From Novosphingobium sp. SCN 66-18 (GTDB lineage: Bacteria > Pseudomonadota > Alphaproteobacteria > Sphingomonadales > Sphingomonadaceae), in contig MEGD01000031.1 in the NCBI GenBank assembly GCA_001725355.1, positions 1 to 55,545 on the forward strand: 55,545 bases of DNA, written 5' to 3'. Each line of letters opens with the position of its first letter. Positions within the stretch are counted from its first letter, which is position 1. The notes below the pieces were generated by a model. It worked only from the letters and a program-made list of their open reading frames with translations, had not been told where the DNA came from and did no database searches. This document shows, in pieces, positions 27,200 to 37,019 of the stretch. The translations under genes and the position numbers were made by a program.

Positions 27200-28612
27200 T
27201 CAGTAGTTGTAGGCGCGTTCACCGTGCTCGGTGATGTCGAGGCCTTCGCGTTCGGCCTCTTCGCTGGGACGCAGACCGATGGTCTTGTCGAGGGCGAAGA
27301 AGAGGATCGCGGAGACACCGCCCGAGAGGACCAGCGTCAGCAGCACGGCCTTGATCTGGGTGAAGACCTGGGCCGCCATGTCGTACTTGCCGGCAACGGC
27401 GGGGAACACGGTGTAGTCCACCCAGCCCTGGCCGCCGAACGCCGGGTTGGCGACGATGCCGGTGCCGATCGCGCCGACGATCCCGCCGATGCAGTGCACG
27501 CCGAAGACGTCGAGCGTATCGTCGTACTTGAGCGCGTTCTTCACGGTCGAGACGAACAGGAAGCAGATCGGCGAGACGACGAGACCCAGGATGATCGAGG
27601 TCATCGGCGCCGCGAAGCCGGCGGCCGGGGTGATCGCGACGAGGCCGGCGACGGCACCCGAGGCGGCACCCAGCATCGAGGGCTTGCCGTGCTTGATCTG
27701 CTCGACGATCGCCCAGGAAACGGCGGCGGCGGCAGTGGCGACGAAGGTGTTGATGAAGGCGAGCGCGGCCAGGCCATTGGCTTCAAGGTTCGAACCGGCG
27801 TTGAAGCCGAACCAGCCCACCCACAGCAGCGAGGCGCCGATCATGGTCATGGTCAGCGAGTGCGGCGGGGTGGCTTCCTTGCCATAGCCCACGCGCTTGC
27901 CGATCACGAGGCAGCCGACGAGGCCGGCGATGCCCGCGTTGATGTGAACGACGGTGCCGCCCGCGAAGTCCAGCGCGCCCCAGCCATAGAGCAGACCGGC
28001 GTCGGTCGGCGCATCGGCCAGGAAGTCAGGACCGGCGAAGTACCACACCATGTGGGCCATCGGGAAATAGACCAGCGTCAGCCACAGCACCGTGAAGATC
28101 ATCAGCGGCGTGAACTTCACGCGTTCCGCGAACGCGCCGACGATCAGCGCCGGCGTGATGCAGGCGAAGGTCATCTGGAAGATGACGTAGGCGTATTCGG
28201 GAATGTAGACGTTGTTCGAGAACGTCGCGGCGTAGGTCGAGGCCGAAACGCCGGCCAGGAACATCTTGGAAAGGCCGCCGAAGTACGGCGAACCGCCGGT
28301 GAAGGCCATCGAATAGCCCCAGCTCACCCAGCACAGGGCGGCGACCGACACGATCATGAAAACCTGCATCAGCACGCTGAGCATGTTCTTGGTGCGGACG
28401 AGGCCGCCATAGAACAGCGCGAGTGCGGGAATGCTCATCAGGAGGACGAGCGTGGACGACAGCAACATCCAGGTGGTATCACCCTTGTTGACCATCGTGG
28501 CCATCTGCTCGGCGGTCGGCGCCTTGATCGGGCCGGCCTGTGCGAAAGCGGCGGTAGAAGCGAAGAGCGATACGCCCACGCCCGCAACGCCACTGATCAT
28601 CTTACGGATCAT
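27200..28612 (-). CDS. amtB: Ammonium transporter AmtB
   Basis: 470-aa Amt/MEP/Rh channel. A cleavable signal peptide (MIRKMISGVAGVGVS to STAAFA) is followed by eleven membrane helices with family sequence such as GALDFAGGTVVHINAGIAGLV, GWFGFNAGSNL and DVFGVHCIGG, the last two regions carrying conserved pore residues including histidines. ATG 28612 follows GAGGGGAA. It is 23 bp downstream of glnK and shares its sigma-54 promoter; GlnK is expected to block it when nitrogen is plentiful. Confidence 0.95.
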   Translation of the reverse strand: MIRKMISGVAGVGVSLFASTAAFAQAGPIKAPTAEQMATMVNKGDTTWMLLSSTLVLLMSIPALALFYGGLVRTKNMLSVLMQVFMIVSVAALCWVSWGYSMAFTGGSPYFGGLSKMFLAGVSASTYAATFSNNVYIPEYAYVIFQMTFACITPALIVGAFAERVKFTPLMIFTVLWLTLVYFPMAHMVWYFAGPDFLADAPTDAGLLYGWGALDFAGGTVVHINAGIAGLVGCLVIGKRVGYGKEATPPHSLTMTMIGASLLWVGWFGFNAGSNLEANGLAALAFINTFVATAAAAVSWAIVEQIKHGKPSMLGAASGAVAGLVAITPAAGFAAPMTSIILGLVVSPICFLFVSTVKNALKYDDTLDVFGVHCIGGIVGAIGTGIVANPAFGGQGWVDYTVFPAVAGKYDMAAQVFTQIKAVLLTLVLSGGVSAILFFALDKTIGLRPSEEAEREGLDITEHGERAYNY

Positions 28613-28635
28613 ATGGGTTCCCCTCGTGTCGGAAA

Positions 28636-28974
28636 TCAAAGCGCGGTGTCCCCGGATTCACCGGTGCGGATGCGCGTGGCGGAAGCGAGATCCAGAACGA
28701 AGATCTTGCCGTCGCCAATCGCTTCGGTGCTGGCGGTCTGCTGGATCGTCTCGACGATCTGCGGAGCGAGGTCATCGCTGGCCGCAATCTCGATCTTCAC
28801 CTTGGGCAGCATGTTGGTGGAGTACTCGGCGCCGCGATAGATTTCGGTTTGCCCCTTCTGCCGACCGAAACCTTTCACTTCCGACACCGTCATCCCTGCC
28901 ACGCCCAGAGCCGACAGTGCTTCACGCACTTCGTCGAGCTTGAACGGCTTGATGATGGCGATGATGAACTTCAT
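28636..28974 (-). CDS. glnK: Nitrogen regulatory PII protein GlnK
   Basis: 112-aa PII trimer subunit, full length. The T-loop has the uridylylated Tyr51 (EIYRGAEYSTN), and the C-terminal GDGKIFVLDLASATRIRTGE nucleotide-binding segment is intact. As first gene of glnK-amtB it should report nitrogen and energy state and gate AmtB. A sigma-54 promoter lies 58-72 bp upstream. Confidence 0.95.
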   Translation of the reverse strand: MKFIIAIIKPFKLDEVREALSALGVAGMTVSEVKGFGRQKGQTEIYRGAEYSTNMLPKVKIEIAASDDLAPQIVETIQQTASTEAIGDGKIFVLDLASATRIRTGESGDTAL

Positions 28975-29031
28975 TCACGCCCCCCTTTCCAGGCCTCTAC
29001 GCCGGGCGACCCGCCGGCGTGATTTCTCAAA

Positions 29032-29046
29032 GCAAAGGGCGTGCCA
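29032..29046 (-). promoter_or_regulatory. Sigma-54 (RpoN) promoter of glnK-amtB
   Basis: On the minus strand TGGCAC (29046-29041), five bases, TTGC (29035-29032): an exact -24/-12 element. It is correctly oriented and spaced for transcription into glnK, predicting a start near 29020. Confidence 0.88.
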
Positions 29047-29137
29047 TTTACCGAAAGTTCAGGAATCCGAGGATTTTTGGACGCAAATTCGTCCCGGCCG
29101 GCCGCAATCAGCCCGAATCTTGTGCAAAGCGGACCTT

Positions 29138-29156
29138 TTGCCTAATTTTTAGGCAA
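29138..29156. promoter_or_regulatory. 19-bp palindrome upstream of the sigma-54 promoter, NtrC-site-like
   Basis: TTGCCTAA (29138-29145), TTT, TTAGGCAA (29149-29156), a perfect dyad about 100 bp upstream of the -24 element. Total length and TTGC...GCAA ends match the shape of NtrC enhancer sites although the inner half-site differs from the enterobacterial consensus. Binding by NtrC is inference. Confidence 0.55.
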
Positions 29157-29224
29157 TAATGCTGTGGGTTACACGCAAGGAATCGGCAACGGAGCAGACG
29201 CGGCAGGCTGGTTGAGATGAATCG

Positions 29225-29818
29225 CTATGATTGAAGGCGTGTTTTGCGCTCCTGAACAGAACCGCGAAGCACTGTGCGAGTTTTCAGCGGTTTCGGCTGG
29301 CTATATCGCCATTGCGCCTGTGCAAGCGAGACCCAGCCAGTGTGGTGCTCGCCCCCGATGAGATCGGGACGCCTAGACTCAATCCAGAAGCATACGAGAC
29401 AAGCCTGTATGGTGGTGGCATCCTCCTCAAGAGCCTCCATATCAGCTACAGATATAACGTGCTTAAAGGCGCGGGATGGAATATTTTTGGATTCATCTGT
29501 TACTATGATTTTCCCATGCTCAAACTGCATTCCATGATGCAACAGCCGATCTCGTGCCTTGTTTACTACTCCGATCTGGGAAAAGGCCTTTTGAAGATAT
29601 AGGGGGAGATGTGCCCTTCTGGCTGTGTACAAACGCTTGACGATATCGGTGGCTTGAGAAACGCGCGTTCCAGAAAAAAGCGCTTGGGCTGTGCGGTCAG
29701 GAACGTCAGATACAATTCGCAAAACCTGGTGCATCGCCGCTTCGATCTCAGCATAGCGATGAACGAATTTTCCAAGCGCAAGCCAGTATGGAGCCAACAG
29801 GTCATCGGACGTTAACAT
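29225..29818 (-). CDS. Hypothetical 197-aa protein, low GC
   Basis: Unrecognised protein, mostly helical, beginning MLTSDDLLAPYWLALGKF; the stretch FVHRYAEIEAAMHQVLRIV resembles the start of helical HEPN-like or RiboL-type small proteins, but no diagnostic RxxxxH motif is certain. ATG 29818 has no clear ribosome site; a TTG 17 codons upstream is the alternative. Base composition is far lower in GC than both neighbours, so it is probably a recent insertion between glnK and the nuclease-family gene. Confidence 0.65.
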   Translation of the reverse strand: MLTSDDLLAPYWLALGKFVHRYAEIEAAMHQVLRIVSDVPDRTAQALFSGTRVSQATDIVKRLYTARRAHLPLYLQKAFSQIGVVNKARDRLLHHGMQFEHGKIIVTDESKNIPSRAFKHVISVADMEALEEDATTIQACLVCFWIESRRPDLIGGEHHTGWVSLAQAQWRYSQPKPLKTRTVLRGSVQERKTRLQS

Positions 29819-29937
29819 TGAGAGACCGATCGATATATCGAGAGCAAAGTGTGAAGACGGATGCAGCAAACATCAAATATAACCAGACAAAAATGCCTTT
29901 GTATTTGTTATACACCACCGTCAGTAGCAATTTTTTG

Positions 29938-30660
29938 TCACAGCGCCAGGCGCGCCCAAACGGGCAGATGATCGGACCCGACCGCCGACAGCGCGCTGTG
30001 GTGCACGCCCAGGTCTTCCACCTGCCATTCGCCGCTCACCACGATCCGGTCGAGCTGGGCCACCGGCCTCCGCGCGGGAAAGCTGCGCCCCGGTGCCAGC
30101 AGGCGCCAGCTTTCCTCCAGCCCGCGAAAGGCGCCGCGCGCCGCCGACCATTCGTTCATGTCGCCCATCAGCACGGTGGGCGCCGCGCCGGCGCAGCGCC
30201 CCACGTGATCGCAGATCGCCTGCAACTGATGCCGCCGGCGCAGGCCCGACAGATCCAGATGCATCCCCACCACCCGCAGGCGCGCCTGCCCCACGCGCAG
30301 GTCCGCGCAGATCGCGCCGCGCGGTTCCAGCGTCGGCAGCGGCACCGCGCCGACCGCGTCCACCGCGATCTCGCGGCGCACCAGCAGCACGTTGCCGTGC
30401 CAGCCGATGCTCGCCGGGCGGGCGCCACCGCCGCGTCCGGTCATCGCCCCGTTCGGGGCGATCGGACGCCAGGGGCTGTGCTCCAGGATCGCCTGCCGCG
30501 AAAGCACCGCCTCGCGCGTGCCGAACCGGCGATCGGCTTCCTGCAGCGCGATCACGTCCGCGTCGATCTCGCGCAGGATGCCCAGGATGCGATCGGGATC
30601 GCGGCGCCGGTCCAGCCCCACGCCCTTGTGGATGTTGTAGCTGGCGAACGTGAGCCGCAC
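29938..30660 (-). CDS. Endonuclease/exonuclease/phosphatase family protein
   Basis: 240-aa EEP-fold metal-dependent hydrolase. The active-site motifs ASYNIHKG, IALQEAD, MGDMNEW and GSDHLPV occur in family order. GTG 30660 is the only supported start. Substrate could be DNA, a phospholipid or a nucleotide; nothing nearby decides. It is 55 bp downstream of the alpha/beta hydrolase. Confidence 0.85.
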   Translation of the reverse strand: MRLTFASYNIHKGVGLDRRRDPDRILGILREIDADVIALQEADRRFGTREAVLSRQAILEHSPWRPIAPNGAMTGRGGGARPASIGWHGNVLLVRREIAVDAVGAVPLPTLEPRGAICADLRVGQARLRVVGMHLDLSGLRRRHQLQAICDHVGRCAGAAPTVLMGDMNEWSAARGAFRGLEESWRLLAPGRSFPARRPVAQLDRIVVSGEWQVEDLGVHHSALSAVGSDHLPVWARLAL

Positions 30661-30715
30661 CGCCGGGGCCGCAGTCAGCGCAAGGCGTTGAGCGCCGGCA
30701 CGACCGAACCGGCGA

Positions 30716-31585
30716 TCACAGGAAGTCCTTCAGCGTCTTCATGAAGCGGTCGAACTGATCGTGGTGCAGCCAGTGCCCGGCGTTCTCGAACTCGATCACC
30801 GTGGCATTGCGAAAATGGCGGATGCGCCCGTCGCGCTCCGGATTGCCCGCCCACGAATCCGCGCCGTTGAGCAGCAGCGTGGGACAGGTGATCGCTTCCC
30901 ACAGCTCGTGCTTGCGATCGTTGCTGATGTCGAACGGATGATCGAGATGGACATAGGGATCGAACTTCCAGGTGAACGTCCCGTCCTCGTTGCGGTTGAT
31001 CCCGTGCTTGGTCAGGTGCCGCGCCTGCTCGTCGGTCAGGTAGGGGTTTTCCGCCTTCATGCGCGCATAGGCGTCTTCCAGCGTGGGATAGCGGCGCGGC
31101 AGGCGGCCGGCGGCCTTGCGCTTTTCGGCAATATATTCGCGGATGCGCCGCGCGAAGGGCACGTCCTTCATCCGCATTTCCCATTCGGGCGTGGGAAAGA
31201 TGCCCTCGATCGCCACCAGCTTGCGCACGTCCTCGGGGAACAGGCCGGCATAGCGCAGCGAGACGTTGGCGCCCCACGAATGCGAAACGATCGTCACCGG
31301 CGCGAGGTTGAGCTGGTGGACGAGCTGCGCCACGTCATAGACCATGTCCATGGTGCGGTAGTTGCCGTCGGAAACCCATTCGCTGTCGCCATGGCCGCGA
31401 TGGTCCATGGCGATGACGTGCCAGTCCTCGCGCAGCGCCTCGGCCGTCCAGTCCCAGCTGCGGCAATGGTCGCGCCCGCCGTGAATCAGCAGCAGCGGCG
31501 GCTTTTCCGTGTTGCCCCAGTCGACGTAGTGCAGCCGCAGCCGCTGCGAGATGAAGCTCTGCGAAGTGGGTCCCAGCAAGTCCAT
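30716..31585 (-). CDS. Alpha/beta hydrolase
   Basis: 289-aa alpha/beta hydrolase: oxyanion HGGRDH, AMDHRGHGDS, nucleophile Ser103 in SHSWGAN (a SxSxG elbow), acid region LLLNGADSW and catalytic His in ENAGHWLHHD. ATG 31585 follows GGGAGG. Sequence resembles epoxide-hydrolase/haloalkane-type serine hydrolases, but with Ser nucleophile it is an esterase-like enzyme of unknown substrate. Confidence 0.85.
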   Translation of the reverse strand: MDLLGPTSQSFISQRLRLHYVDWGNTEKPPLLLIHGGRDHCRSWDWTAEALREDWHVIAMDHRGHGDSEWVSDGNYRTMDMVYDVAQLVHQLNLAPVTIVSHSWGANVSLRYAGLFPEDVRKLVAIEGIFPTPEWEMRMKDVPFARRIREYIAEKRKAAGRLPRRYPTLEDAYARMKAENPYLTDEQARHLTKHGINRNEDGTFTWKFDPYVHLDHPFDISNDRKHELWEAITCPTLLLNGADSWAGNPERDGRIRHFRNATVIEFENAGHWLHHDQFDRFMKTLKDFL

Positions 31586-31665
31586 CCTTCCCTCCTGCCT
31601 TTTCGTTGGGTGCAGTGCAACAGGAGACGCGCCGGAAGTCCACCCTTATGGGCGACGGGCGGCGG

Positions 31666-33186
31666 CTATCTTTCCTTGGTCGCGGAAAAGGCCAGTTCGG
31701 GGTTGCGCTCCTGCTGATAGCCCACGTCCCAGGCCGAGCGCGCCATGAACACCGGATCGCCATCGCGATCCTTGGCTAGGTTCGACAGGTTGAAATCGGC
31801 GAAGGCCTTCAGCGCCTCGGGCGTGCCTTTCAGCCAGCGGGCGGTGTCGAACGGCGATGGTTCCAGCACCGCTTCCACCTTGTATTCCGCCTCCAGCCGC
31901 GAAATCAGCACGTCGAGCTGAAGCTGGCCGACCACGCCGACGATCCACTGCGCGCCGATCTCCGGGTAGAACACCTGGATCACACCTTCCTCGGAAAGGT
32001 CGTCCAGCGCCTTGCGCAGCTGCTTGGTCTTGGTCGGGTCCTTCAGCGCCACGCGCCGCAGGATCTCGGGCGCGAAGTTGGGCAGCCCGGTGAAGCGCAC
32101 GTCGTTGCGTTCGGACAGGGTATCGCCCACGCGCAGCGTGCCGTGGTTGGGAATGCCGATGATGTCGCCGGCTTCCGCCGTATCGGCGATCTCGCGGTCT
32201 TGCGCGAAGAACAGGATCGGCGAATGGACCGCGATCGGCTTGCCCAGGCCCGACGGGGTCAGCTTCATCCCCCGCTTGAACGTGCCCGAGACCATGCGCA
32301 TGAACGCGATCCGATCGCGGTGCTGCGGGTCCATGTTGGCCTGCACCTTGAACACGAAGCCGGTCACGTCGGGCCGCTCCGGCTCGATCGTGCCCTGCTC
32401 CGACGATTGCGGGCGCGGCGGCGGCGCGTATTTCGCGATCGCGTCGATCAGTTCGGCCACGCCGAAGTTCTTGAGCGCCGATCCGAAGAACACCGGCGTC
32501 AGGTCGCCGTGGCGATAGGCTTCGAGATCGAATTCGGGATAGCCCGCCTGCGCCAGTTCGATCTCCTCGGCGATGTCCTCGGGAATATCCGCCGCCGGCT
32601 CCACCTTGCCCAGAAATTCGCGGCTGTCGCCCTCGGGCCGACTGATCGTGTTGGTGGCGAGGTTCAGCACGCCCTGGAAAAGGCCGCCCATGCCGACCGG
32701 CCACGACATCGGCACCACGTCGAGCGCCAGCGCGTCGGCCACCTCGTCCAGCGTCTCGAACACCGAACGGCCTTCGCGATCGACCTTGTTGACGAAGGTG
32801 ATGATCGGCACCGAGCGCATCCGGCACACCTCGAACAGCTTGCGCGTCTGCGGTTCGATGCCCTTGGCCGCGTCGATCACCATGATCGCCGAATCGACCG
32901 CCGTCAGCGTGCGGTAGGTATCTTCGGAAAAGTCCTCGTGGCCCGGCGTGTCGAGCAGGTTGAAGACGATGCCGTCCTTCTGGAACGTCATTACCGAGGA
33001 CGTGACCGAGATGCCGCGCTGCTGCTCGATCTTCATCCAGTCCGACCGCGCGCGCCGCGCCTGCCCGCGCGCCTTGACCTCGCCCGCCAGATGGATCGCG
33101 CCGCCCTGCAGCAGCAGCTTTTCGGTCAGCGTGGTCTTGCCCGCGTCGGGGTGCGAGATGATGGCGAAGGTGCGGCGATTGGACAT
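31666..33186 (-). CDS. prfC: Peptide chain release factor 3
   Basis: 506-aa translational GTPase that recycles RF1/RF2 after peptide release. G1 HPDAGKTT at 12-19, RGISVTSSVM (G2), DTPGHEDF (G3) and NKVDRE (G4) are intact, followed by RF3-specific domains ending ERNPELAFSATKER. Slightly shorter than the E. coli protein (about 529 aa) but complete. Confidence 0.95.
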   Translation of the reverse strand: MSNRRTFAIISHPDAGKTTLTEKLLLQGGAIHLAGEVKARGQARRARSDWMKIEQQRGISVTSSVMTFQKDGIVFNLLDTPGHEDFSEDTYRTLTAVDSAIMVIDAAKGIEPQTRKLFEVCRMRSVPIITFVNKVDREGRSVFETLDEVADALALDVVPMSWPVGMGGLFQGVLNLATNTISRPEGDSREFLGKVEPAADIPEDIAEEIELAQAGYPEFDLEAYRHGDLTPVFFGSALKNFGVAELIDAIAKYAPPPRPQSSEQGTIEPERPDVTGFVFKVQANMDPQHRDRIAFMRMVSGTFKRGMKLTPSGLGKPIAVHSPILFFAQDREIADTAEAGDIIGIPNHGTLRVGDTLSERNDVRFTGLPNFAPEILRRVALKDPTKTKQLRKALDDLSEEGVIQVFYPEIGAQWIVGVVGQLQLDVLISRLEAEYKVEAVLEPSPFDTARWLKGTPEALKAFADFNLSNLAKDRDGDPVFMARSAWDVGYQQERNPELAFSATKER

Positions 33187-33258
33187 GGGATGCGCCCCTA
33201 GCCGAGGGGCAGGCTGGCGTCCATCATCCAGCGGTGCGGGAACGGTCTGGGTCTGAAC

Positions 33259-33651
33259 CTAACGCTGGCCGCCCAGACAGGCCTTCAGCGCCGCCGCTTC
33301 CCCGCCATCGAGCGCGCGACCGCCCTGCGCCGCGATTTCAAGCCGCCGCCGCGCGCCTTGATCGATCACGTCCACGCGCAGGGTCCGCGCCGCGTTCCAC
33401 GCCCGCCGGTGCCCCTTGGTCTCCGGCACTTCGGCCCAGCCGCCGGCCAGCGGCACGCGCTGCATCATGCAGCCTTCGAGTTGCGCCGCCGCCAGCGCCG
33501 AATTGGCGAAAAGGACATTGCGGATTTCCACCTCCTGCCGGTGCCGGCCATAGGTGGCGGCGAAGACCAGCAGCAGCGCCAGCACGCCCAGCAGCAGCGT
33601 CCACGTCCGCCTGGCCGACCGCTTCGGCGCCGGGGCAAGAGCCTCGCTCAC
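33259..33651 (-). CDS. Small membrane-anchored hypothetical protein
   Basis: 130 aa starting at GTG 33651, which overlaps the TGA of the epimerase gene (GTGA). One membrane segment (WTLLLGVLALLLVFAATYG) is followed by a periplasmic-type domain with NVLFANSALAAAQLEGC and a C-terminal KACLGG. No known family recognised. Translational coupling to the epimerase supports it as real. Confidence 0.65.
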   Translation of the reverse strand: MSEALAPAPKRSARRTWTLLLGVLALLLVFAATYGRHRQEVEIRNVLFANSALAAAQLEGCMMQRVPLAGGWAEVPETKGHRRAWNAARTLRVDVIDQGARRRLEIAAQGGRALDGGEAAALKACLGGQR

Positions 33652-34547
33652 GCCGCCCGCACCGTCACGTCCATGCGGAAATGGCGCTGCTCGCCCGGCG
33701 GCAGCAGCACCACACCCGGTTTCTCGCGGAAATCGCCCGCGAAGCCCACCGCATCGGCATGGCCCTGCCACGGTTCGATGCACAGATAGTGCGCGCCCGG
33801 CTTCTGCCACAGCCCCAGCATCGGCATGTCCGGAAACGCGATGTCCAGCCACGATCCGCCGTCCGCGCCATAGGACAGCGCCCGGCTGGCGAGATCGTCC
33901 CAGATCAGCGCGTCGGCGGCGAACAGATCGGGCGAGAGCGCGAGTTCGCGGCCCTTGACGGGCGTGACGCGCGGTTTGGCAGCAATCAGCCCGCTCGCCG
34001 CGTCGAGCACGCGCAACGCGCCGGGCTCGTCCTTTTCGAACACCACGCGGTGCGCCGCCTTCGCCGCGCCGCCGGGCAGCGGCCAGGCGAAGGCGGGGTG
34101 ATAGCCGAACGCGAACGGCAGCGGCCTGGCACCGGGATTGGACACGGTGGCGGTCATGCGCAGCGTCGCGCCGTCCACCACGAAGGCCATCTCCAGCACG
34201 AACGCGAAGGGATAGACCGCGCAGGTCGCCGCGCTGTCGGTCAGGCGGAAGGTGACGCGATCGTCGTCCCGCGCCGCCAGCTCGAACGGCATTCTCCGCG
34301 CGAAGCCGTGGCGCGGCAGCGTGAAGGTATCACCATCGATGCGATAGCGGTCCTCCGCCAGCGCGCCCACGATCGGGAACAGCAGCGGCGCGTGGCCGGT
34401 CCAGAACGCCGGATCGGCATCGGTCATGAACTCGCGGCCCTGGGCATCGCGCAGCGACCACAGTTCCGCGCCCAGCGGATGGACCCGCGCGGTCAGTGCG
34501 CCGGACGCGATGGTGACGAGGTCTTCGAGCACGGGATTTTCAGGCAT
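33648..34547 (-). CDS. Aldose 1-epimerase family protein (LacX-like)
   Basis: 299-aa galactose mutarotase-fold protein. Landmarks are LFPIVGAL, LPRHGFAR (catalytic-type His), AFGYHPAF (second His), LSPDLFAADAL and the Glu region YLCIEPWQG. ATG 34547 follows GAGGGA. It interconverts sugar anomers; the exact sugar is unknown. Confidence 0.88.
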   Translation of the reverse strand: MPENPVLEDLVTIASGALTARVHPLGAELWSLRDAQGREFMTDADPAFWTGHAPLLFPIVGALAEDRYRIDGDTFTLPRHGFARRMPFELAARDDDRVTFRLTDSAATCAVYPFAFVLEMAFVVDGATLRMTATVSNPGARPLPFAFGYHPAFAWPLPGGAAKAAHRVVFEKDEPGALRVLDAASGLIAAKPRVTPVKGRELALSPDLFAADALIWDDLASRALSYGADGGSWLDIAFPDMPMLGLWQKPGAHYLCIEPWQGHADAVGFAGDFREKPGVVLLPPGEQRHFRMDVTVRAA

Positions 34548-34558
34548 GGTCCCTCACG

Positions 34559-34598
34559 GCAAGCCGTCCTGCTGCGCATGTGCAGCATGGCGGCTTGC
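34559..34598. terminator. Stem-loop after pheT
   Basis: GCAAGCCG (34559-34566) and CGGCTTGC (34591-34598) pair, with a partly paired inner CTGC/GCAG. There is no U run, so intrinsic termination is unproven; it may be a processing stem. Confidence 0.35.
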
Positions 34599-34613
34599 GC
34601 GCGATCTGTCGAC

Positions 34614-37019
34614 CTATCCGCGCAGCACGCCGCCCAGTTTGCCCGCCGCCGCGACCACCTTGTCGGCAATCGCCTTGAGCGCGGCGTCGTCGTAGCTCTT
34701 TTCGCCCGGCTGGAGCTTGACTTCGACCGCCAGCGACTTCTGCCCCTCGGGCACGCCCTGCCCCCGGAAATCGTCGAACAGCCGCGCGGCGACGATGTTG
34801 GCCTTGTCGGCTCCCTTTACCGCGCGGACCAGATCGCCCGCCGGCACGGCGGCATCGACCAGGAACGCGAAGTCGCGCGTCACCGCCTGCAACGCGGGCG
34901 GGGCATAGTGCGGCCGGGCAAAGCCGGGCGCGGCCTTCTTCGGCGGAATGCGATCGAGGAACAGCTCCACGGCAGCGACCGGCCCGTCAAGATCGAAGGC
35001 CTTGGCGGTCGCCGGGTGCAGCATGCCGAAGCGCGCCAGCACCGTCTTCGGCCCCAGCCGCAGCGTGGCGGACTGGCCCGGATGGAACTGCGGCCCGGCC
35101 TCCCCCATCACCTGCAGGTTGTCGACCGGCGCACCGGCTTCAGCCAGCAGCGCCAGTGCCTCGGCCTTGGCGTCGAAGGCGTCGAAGGCCTGCGCCTTGC
35201 CGGTCTTCCAGCCGCGCGGCGTCTTTTCTCCCGCCAGCACCACCACCAGGCTCAGCTTCTCGTCGCTCGCCCCGGCCTCGCCGCGCAGATAGCGGCGGCC
35301 GATCTCGAACAGGCGGACCGAGGCCGCGCCACGATCGAGATTGCGCCGTGTCGCCGAAAGCAGGCCCGGCAGCAGCGACGGGCGCATCGCCTTGAGGTCT
35401 TCCGAAATCGGATTGGCCAGCACCCACAGCCCGCCGTTGCCGTCCGTGAAAGGCTCTGCCTCGGCTTCGGGCAGGAACGACCAGGTGACCGCCTCGTTCA
35501 GCCCGCGCGCGGCGGCGGCGCGGCGCACGCGCCGTTCCACGATCTGCGCCGGCGTGGCGGTTGGCTTCGCCACCCCGTCCGCGCGCGGCAGCGGCGTGGA
35601 AGGCACCGCGTCCAGCCCGTGCACGCGGATCACTTCCTCCACGATGTCGGCCGCGCCATCCACATCCGGGCGCCAGGTGGGCACGGTCACGGTCCAGTCC
35701 GCCGCCGTCTCGAAGCCCAGCGCGGCAAGGATGCGGCGCTGTTCGTCCTCGGGCACGGCCACGCCGCCCAGCCGCCCGGCCAGCGCCGGATCGTAGGCCA
35801 CGGCCTTGCGCGCCAGCGGCGGCGCGCCCACGCGCAGCACGTCGGAGGCTTCGCCACCGCAGATGTCGAGGATCAGCCGTGTCAGCAGCTCGATTCCGGC
35901 ATCGAGGAACGCCGGGTCCACCCCGCGTTCGAACCGGCCGCGCGCATCGCTGGTCAGCGCCAGCGCCTGCCCGGTGCGCGCGATGCGCGCCGGATCGAAA
36001 TAGGCGACTTCCAGCAGGACATCGGTGGTATCGTCGGCGCAGCCCGAATGCTCGCCGCCCATGATGCCGGCCACGTCGTGCACGCCCGCCGCGTCGGCGA
36101 TCACGGTCATCGTCGAATCGAGCGTGTATTTCTTGCCGTTGAGCGCGACGACCTTCTCGCCATCGCTGGCCCGGCGCGCCACGACCGCGCCGTTCAGCTT
36201 CGCCAGATCATAGGCGTGCGCCGGGCGGCCATAGGCGAGCATGACATAGTTGGTCACGTCCACCAGCGCCGAGATCGGCCGCTGGCCCGCGCTCTTGAGC
36301 CGCTCCTGCAGCCATTGCGGCGAAGGGCCGTTCTTCACGCCACGGATCACGCGGCCATAGAACGCCGGGCAGCCTTCGGCATCCTCGATGCGGATGTCCA
36401 CCGGACACGGGAAAGCGCCCGCGACGGGCGCGGCATCCACCGGCTTCAGCGTGCCCAGCCCCGCAGCGGCCAGATCGCGCGCGATGCCGTACACGCCCAT
36501 GCAATCGGGCCGGTTGGGCGTGATCGCCACGTCGAACACCGGATCGGATCCGAGGTAGTCGGCAAAGGTCGCGCCCACCGGCGCATCGGCCGGCAGTTCG
36601 ATGATGCCATCGTGTTCCTCGCCCAGGCCCAGCTCGCGCGTGGAACACATCATGCCGTTGGATTCGACGCCGCGAATGGCCGACTTGCGCAGTTCCATGC
36701 CGTTCGCGGGCACGACCGCGCCGGGCAGGCCCAGCACGCCCACGAGGCCCGCGCGCGCGTTGGGCGCGCCGCAGACCACCTGAAGCGGCGCGCCGTCTCC
36801 CACATCGACCGACAGCACCTGCAGCTTGTCCGCCTGCGGATGCTTTTCCGCCGTCAGCACGCGCGCGATGCGGAACGCGCCGAGCGCGGCGGAGGCATCC
36901 TCCACGCTTTCGATTTCAAGGCCCAGCGCGGTCAGCTTGCGCGCGATGGCATCGGCGTTGGCCCCGCTATCGGCGCCGGTATCGAGGTGGTCCTTCAGCC
37001 ACGAGAGCGAGAACTTCAT
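34614..37019 (-). CDS. pheT: Phenylalanine-tRNA ligase beta subunit
   Basis: 801-aa beta subunit of the alpha2-beta2 PheRS. It begins [15 protein letters not shown], has the EMAP/OB tRNA-binding domain ([21 protein letters not shown]), B3/B4 editing region ([22 protein letters not shown]), B5, and the C-terminal anticodon-binding FDX-ACB domain ([17 protein letters not shown]). The start at 37019 overlaps the pheS stop (ATGA); longer upstream frames are pheS shadows. Confidence 0.97.
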   Translation of the reverse strand: MKFSLSWLKDHLDTGADSGANADAIARKLTALGLEIESVEDASAALGAFRIARVLTAEKHPQADKLQVLSVDVGDGAPLQVVCGAPNARAGLVGVLGLPGAVVPANGMELRKSAIRGVESNGMMCSTRELGLGEEHDGIIELPADAPVGATFADYLGSDPVFDVAITPNRPDCMGVYGIARDLAAAGLGTLKPVDAAPVAGAFPCPVDIRIEDAEGCPAFYGRVIRGVKNGPSPQWLQERLKSAGQRPISALVDVTNYVMLAYGRPAHAYDLAKLNGAVVARRASDGEKVVALNGKKYTLDSTMTVIADAAGVHDVAGIMGGEHSGCADDTTDVLLEVAYFDPARIARTGQALALTSDARGRFERGVDPAFLDAGIELLTRLILDICGGEASDVLRVGAPPLARKAVAYDPALAGRLGGVAVPEDEQRRILAALGFETAADWTVTVPTWRPDVDGAADIVEEVIRVHGLDAVPSTPLPRADGVAKPTATPAQIVERRVRRAAAARGLNEAVTWSFLPEAEAEPFTDGNGGLWVLANPISEDLKAMRPSLLPGLLSATRRNLDRGAASVRLFEIGRRYLRGEAGASDEKLSLVVVLAGEKTPRGWKTGKAQAFDAFDAKAEALALLAEAGAPVDNLQVMGEAGPQFHPGQSATLRLGPKTVLARFGMLHPATAKAFDLDGPVAAVELFLDRIPPKKAAPGFARPHYAPPALQAVTRDFAFLVDAAVPAGDLVRAVKGADKANIVAARLFDDFRGQGVPEGQKSLAVEVKLQPGEKSYDDAALKAIADKVVAAAGKLGGVLRG

